A stretch of DNA of 7,377 bases, taken from Candidatus Aegiribacteria sp. Lineage in GTDB: Bacteria > Fermentibacterota > Fermentibacteria > Fermentibacterales > JCC-6. Of this stretch, positions 6,501-7,377 are shown one piece after another. The notes under the pieces were generated by a model. That model searched no databases, was not told the DNA's origin, and saw nothing but the letters and a program-made list of their open reading frames with translations. The translations under genes were made by a program, and so were the position numbers. Location of the stretch: the NCBI GenBank assembly GCA_030638185.1, contig DAOWFD010000297.1:1-7377 (forward strand), given 5' to 3'. How positions within the stretch are numbered: the first letter of the stretch is position 1; each line of letters opens with the position of its first letter.

Positions 6501-7172
6501 TTAAACCGTTATCCTGCAGAATACACTGGAGTAATCCACACTGTAAACTGATACATCTCTGCCCAGCCCGGAGGTTAAGACTGAGAACTGATCAGCGGAG
6601 ACAGTTGTTGCGCTGAATCCATCCTGACAGACAATAGTACCATTGCCGGTAGCATCATCATCAATTTTTCCAAGAAGACCATTGGCAGATTGAAGTCTGA
6701 ACCATTCCAGACGGTGTTCCCAGAATTCAGGAGCATAACTGGATAAAAGCACCTTTCCCCCGGGCTTAACTGCTCTGACCGCTGATTCGATCAATAACCT
6801 CTTGTCTGCATGAAATGATGAGATCCCATTCTGCAGACAGCACACCACATCAGACTGTCCTGGTAATAATCCCAGATTCAGAGCATCCATACAGATCACC
6901 GCAGTATTTAAACAGGATTTCAAGTAACCTCGGGAGAACATCAGGCTATCAAGGGAAGTGTCAATCCCAACTGCAAAGTCAACATGCGGTGATAACTTGG
7001 AAAGAATCCTTCCGTATCCACAGCCAAGTTCAAGAATTGAGCAGTTAGATGAAATTTGATCCAGCACGTGATTTATTTCCTCGGAAAGATATCTCTTAAT
7101 TCTGGGAGTAGCAAGATCGTAACAGCGTTTCAGCCGTTTTCCGGATAGCTTAATTGAATAATAACCAGACAT
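6501..7172 (-). CDS. Class I SAM-dependent methyltransferase, substrate unknown
   Basis: This is a 223-residue protein with a Rossmann-type methyltransferase core. Motif I is ILELGCGYG (46-54), which binds S-adenosylmethionine. VGIDTSLDSL (68-77) supplies the acidic residue Asp71 after strand 2 that contacts the ribose. CMDALNL (94-100) is the motif II region. SDVVCCLQNGISSF (107-120) is strand 4, and AVKPGGKVLLSSY (124-136) is the post-strand motif seen in Methyltransf_11/25-type enzymes. No substrate-specific domain is visible. The C-terminal 80 residues are less typical and may form the substrate lid. The ATG at 7172 follows the stop of the upstream sixA-like gene by 11 nt, so the two probably share a transcript. 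I see no clear Shine-Dalgarno before it, which suggests coupled translation. Arginine codons are mostly AGA/AGG, as in the pst genes, so it appears native. Confidence 0.8.
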   Translation of the reverse strand: MSGYYSIKLSGKRLKRCYDLATPRIKRYLSEEINHVLDQISSNCSILELGCGYGRILSKLSPHVDFAVGIDTSLDSLMFSRGYLKSCLNTAVICMDALNLGLLPGQSDVVCCLQNGISSFHADKRLLIESAVRAVKPGGKVLLSSYAPEFWEHRLEWFRLQSANGLLGKIDDDATGNGTIVCQDGFSATTVSADQFSVLTSGLGRDVSVYSVDYSSVFCRITV

Positions 7173-7183
7173 TTTATCAACGG

Positions 7184-7377
7184 TTAGAGGATAATATTAT
7201 CCGGGACCACCGCCCAGGATAAGGTCCACTGTTTGTCCTGACCGGTTAAACAGACCACACCAGAGTTTATAAATTCCACCACCTGGTTTTCAGGATCACC
7301 CGTCAGCAACAGACCGGCAAGCCGGCTGAGATGAGGAAGATGACCGACAATCATCAACGATTTGTATTGTTCACCCA
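7184..7377 (-). CDS. sixA: Phosphohistidine phosphatase, SixA-type, C-terminal part (runs off right edge)
   Basis: The minus strand from the window edge is open for 63 complete codons to a TAA at 7186-7184. It reads GEQYKSLMIVGHLPHLSRLA, and later VVEFINSGVVCL, ending in WALSW-like TLSWAVVPDNIIL. In SixA and related histidine phosphatases the IVGH-PHLS segment carries the second catalytic His of the fold. The 'GGVVCL...W.L.W...P' tail is also typical. The first catalytic motif (RHG) should lie in the missing part to the right. SixA removes phosphate from histidine phosphotransfer proteins; whether this protein does so is an inference from the tail alone. It lies 11 nt upstream of the methyltransferase gene on the same strand. 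The visible part is about 40% of a typical 155-165-residue SixA. Confidence 0.72.
   Translation of the reverse strand, partial: GEQYKSLMIVGHLPHLSRLAGLLLTGDPENQVVEFINSGVVCLTGQDKQWTLSWAVVPDNIIL
7189..7202. repeat. Perfect 14-bp palindrome at the sixA/methyltransferase junction
   Basis: GGATAATATTATCC is its own reverse complement. It covers the last codons of the sixA-like gene and ends 17 bp from the methyltransferase start codon. The minus strand within it reads TATTAT, a passable -10. It could be an operator or promoter element for the methyltransferase, or a coincidence of codons for DNII. Confidence 0.3.

Noticed and set aside
6500..7251. GTTAAAC at 6500-6506 and 7245-7251 flank the methyltransferase gene and could mark a gene cassette.
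   Set aside because: The right copy lies inside the intact sixA-like frame. Neither copy has a matching RYYYAAC partner or a foldable attC, so no cassette is supported.

Overview
The window looks like a chromosomal segment from a diderm (Gram-negative-type) bacterium. It carries an outer-membrane porin with an N-terminal signal peptide and a C-terminal Phe, and a lipoprotein-type PstS. The lineage cannot be fixed from the sequence. The core genes use AGA/AGG for most arginines, and the Pho-type operator is built from TTAACA units. This would fit an uncultivated, deep-branching diderm better than a familiar proteobacterium, but that is a guess.

Layout. (1) Positions 1-911 (+) hold a 5'-truncated integron integrase (IntI family) with the IntI-specific insert and all tyrosine-recombinase catalytic residues. 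Its arginine codon use differs strongly from the genes to its right, so it was probably acquired by transfer. Its attI site and cassette array, if present, should lie left of the window. (2) Positions 912-1047 are intergenic and hold an 11-bp-phased array of CTTAACA repeats at 941-980, which I read as a Pho-box operator. (3) Positions 1048-6209 (+) are a tightly packed phosphate-starvation operon: Porin_O_P-type porin, pstS, pstC, pstA, pstB, phoU. Gaps are 39 nt or less, and pstC/pstA and pstA/pstB overlap. (4) Positions 6210-6500 are a convergent intergenic region. They hold weak terminator-like hairpins, an AT-rich stretch and a possible decayed coding remnant. (5) Positions 6501-7377 (-) hold a class I SAM-dependent methyltransferase gene just downstream of a partial gene for a SixA-type phosphohistidine phosphatase that runs off the right edge.

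How the genes work together. Under phosphate limitation a PhoB/PhoP-type response regulator (not encoded here) would bind the CTTAACA array and switch on the whole operon. The porin would admit solute through the outer membrane and PstS would capture phosphate in the periplasm. PstC and PstA form the inner-membrane channel, and PstB, the ATPase, drives uptake. PhoU would report transporter status to the sensor kinase and shut the response off when phosphate is plentiful. The integrase and the sixA-methyltransferase pair are flanking genes with no evident link to phosphate uptake. I see no clearly new multi-gene system. The most interesting points are the integron integrase abutting a Pho promoter, the phased operator, and the very acidic porin placed first in a pst operon.
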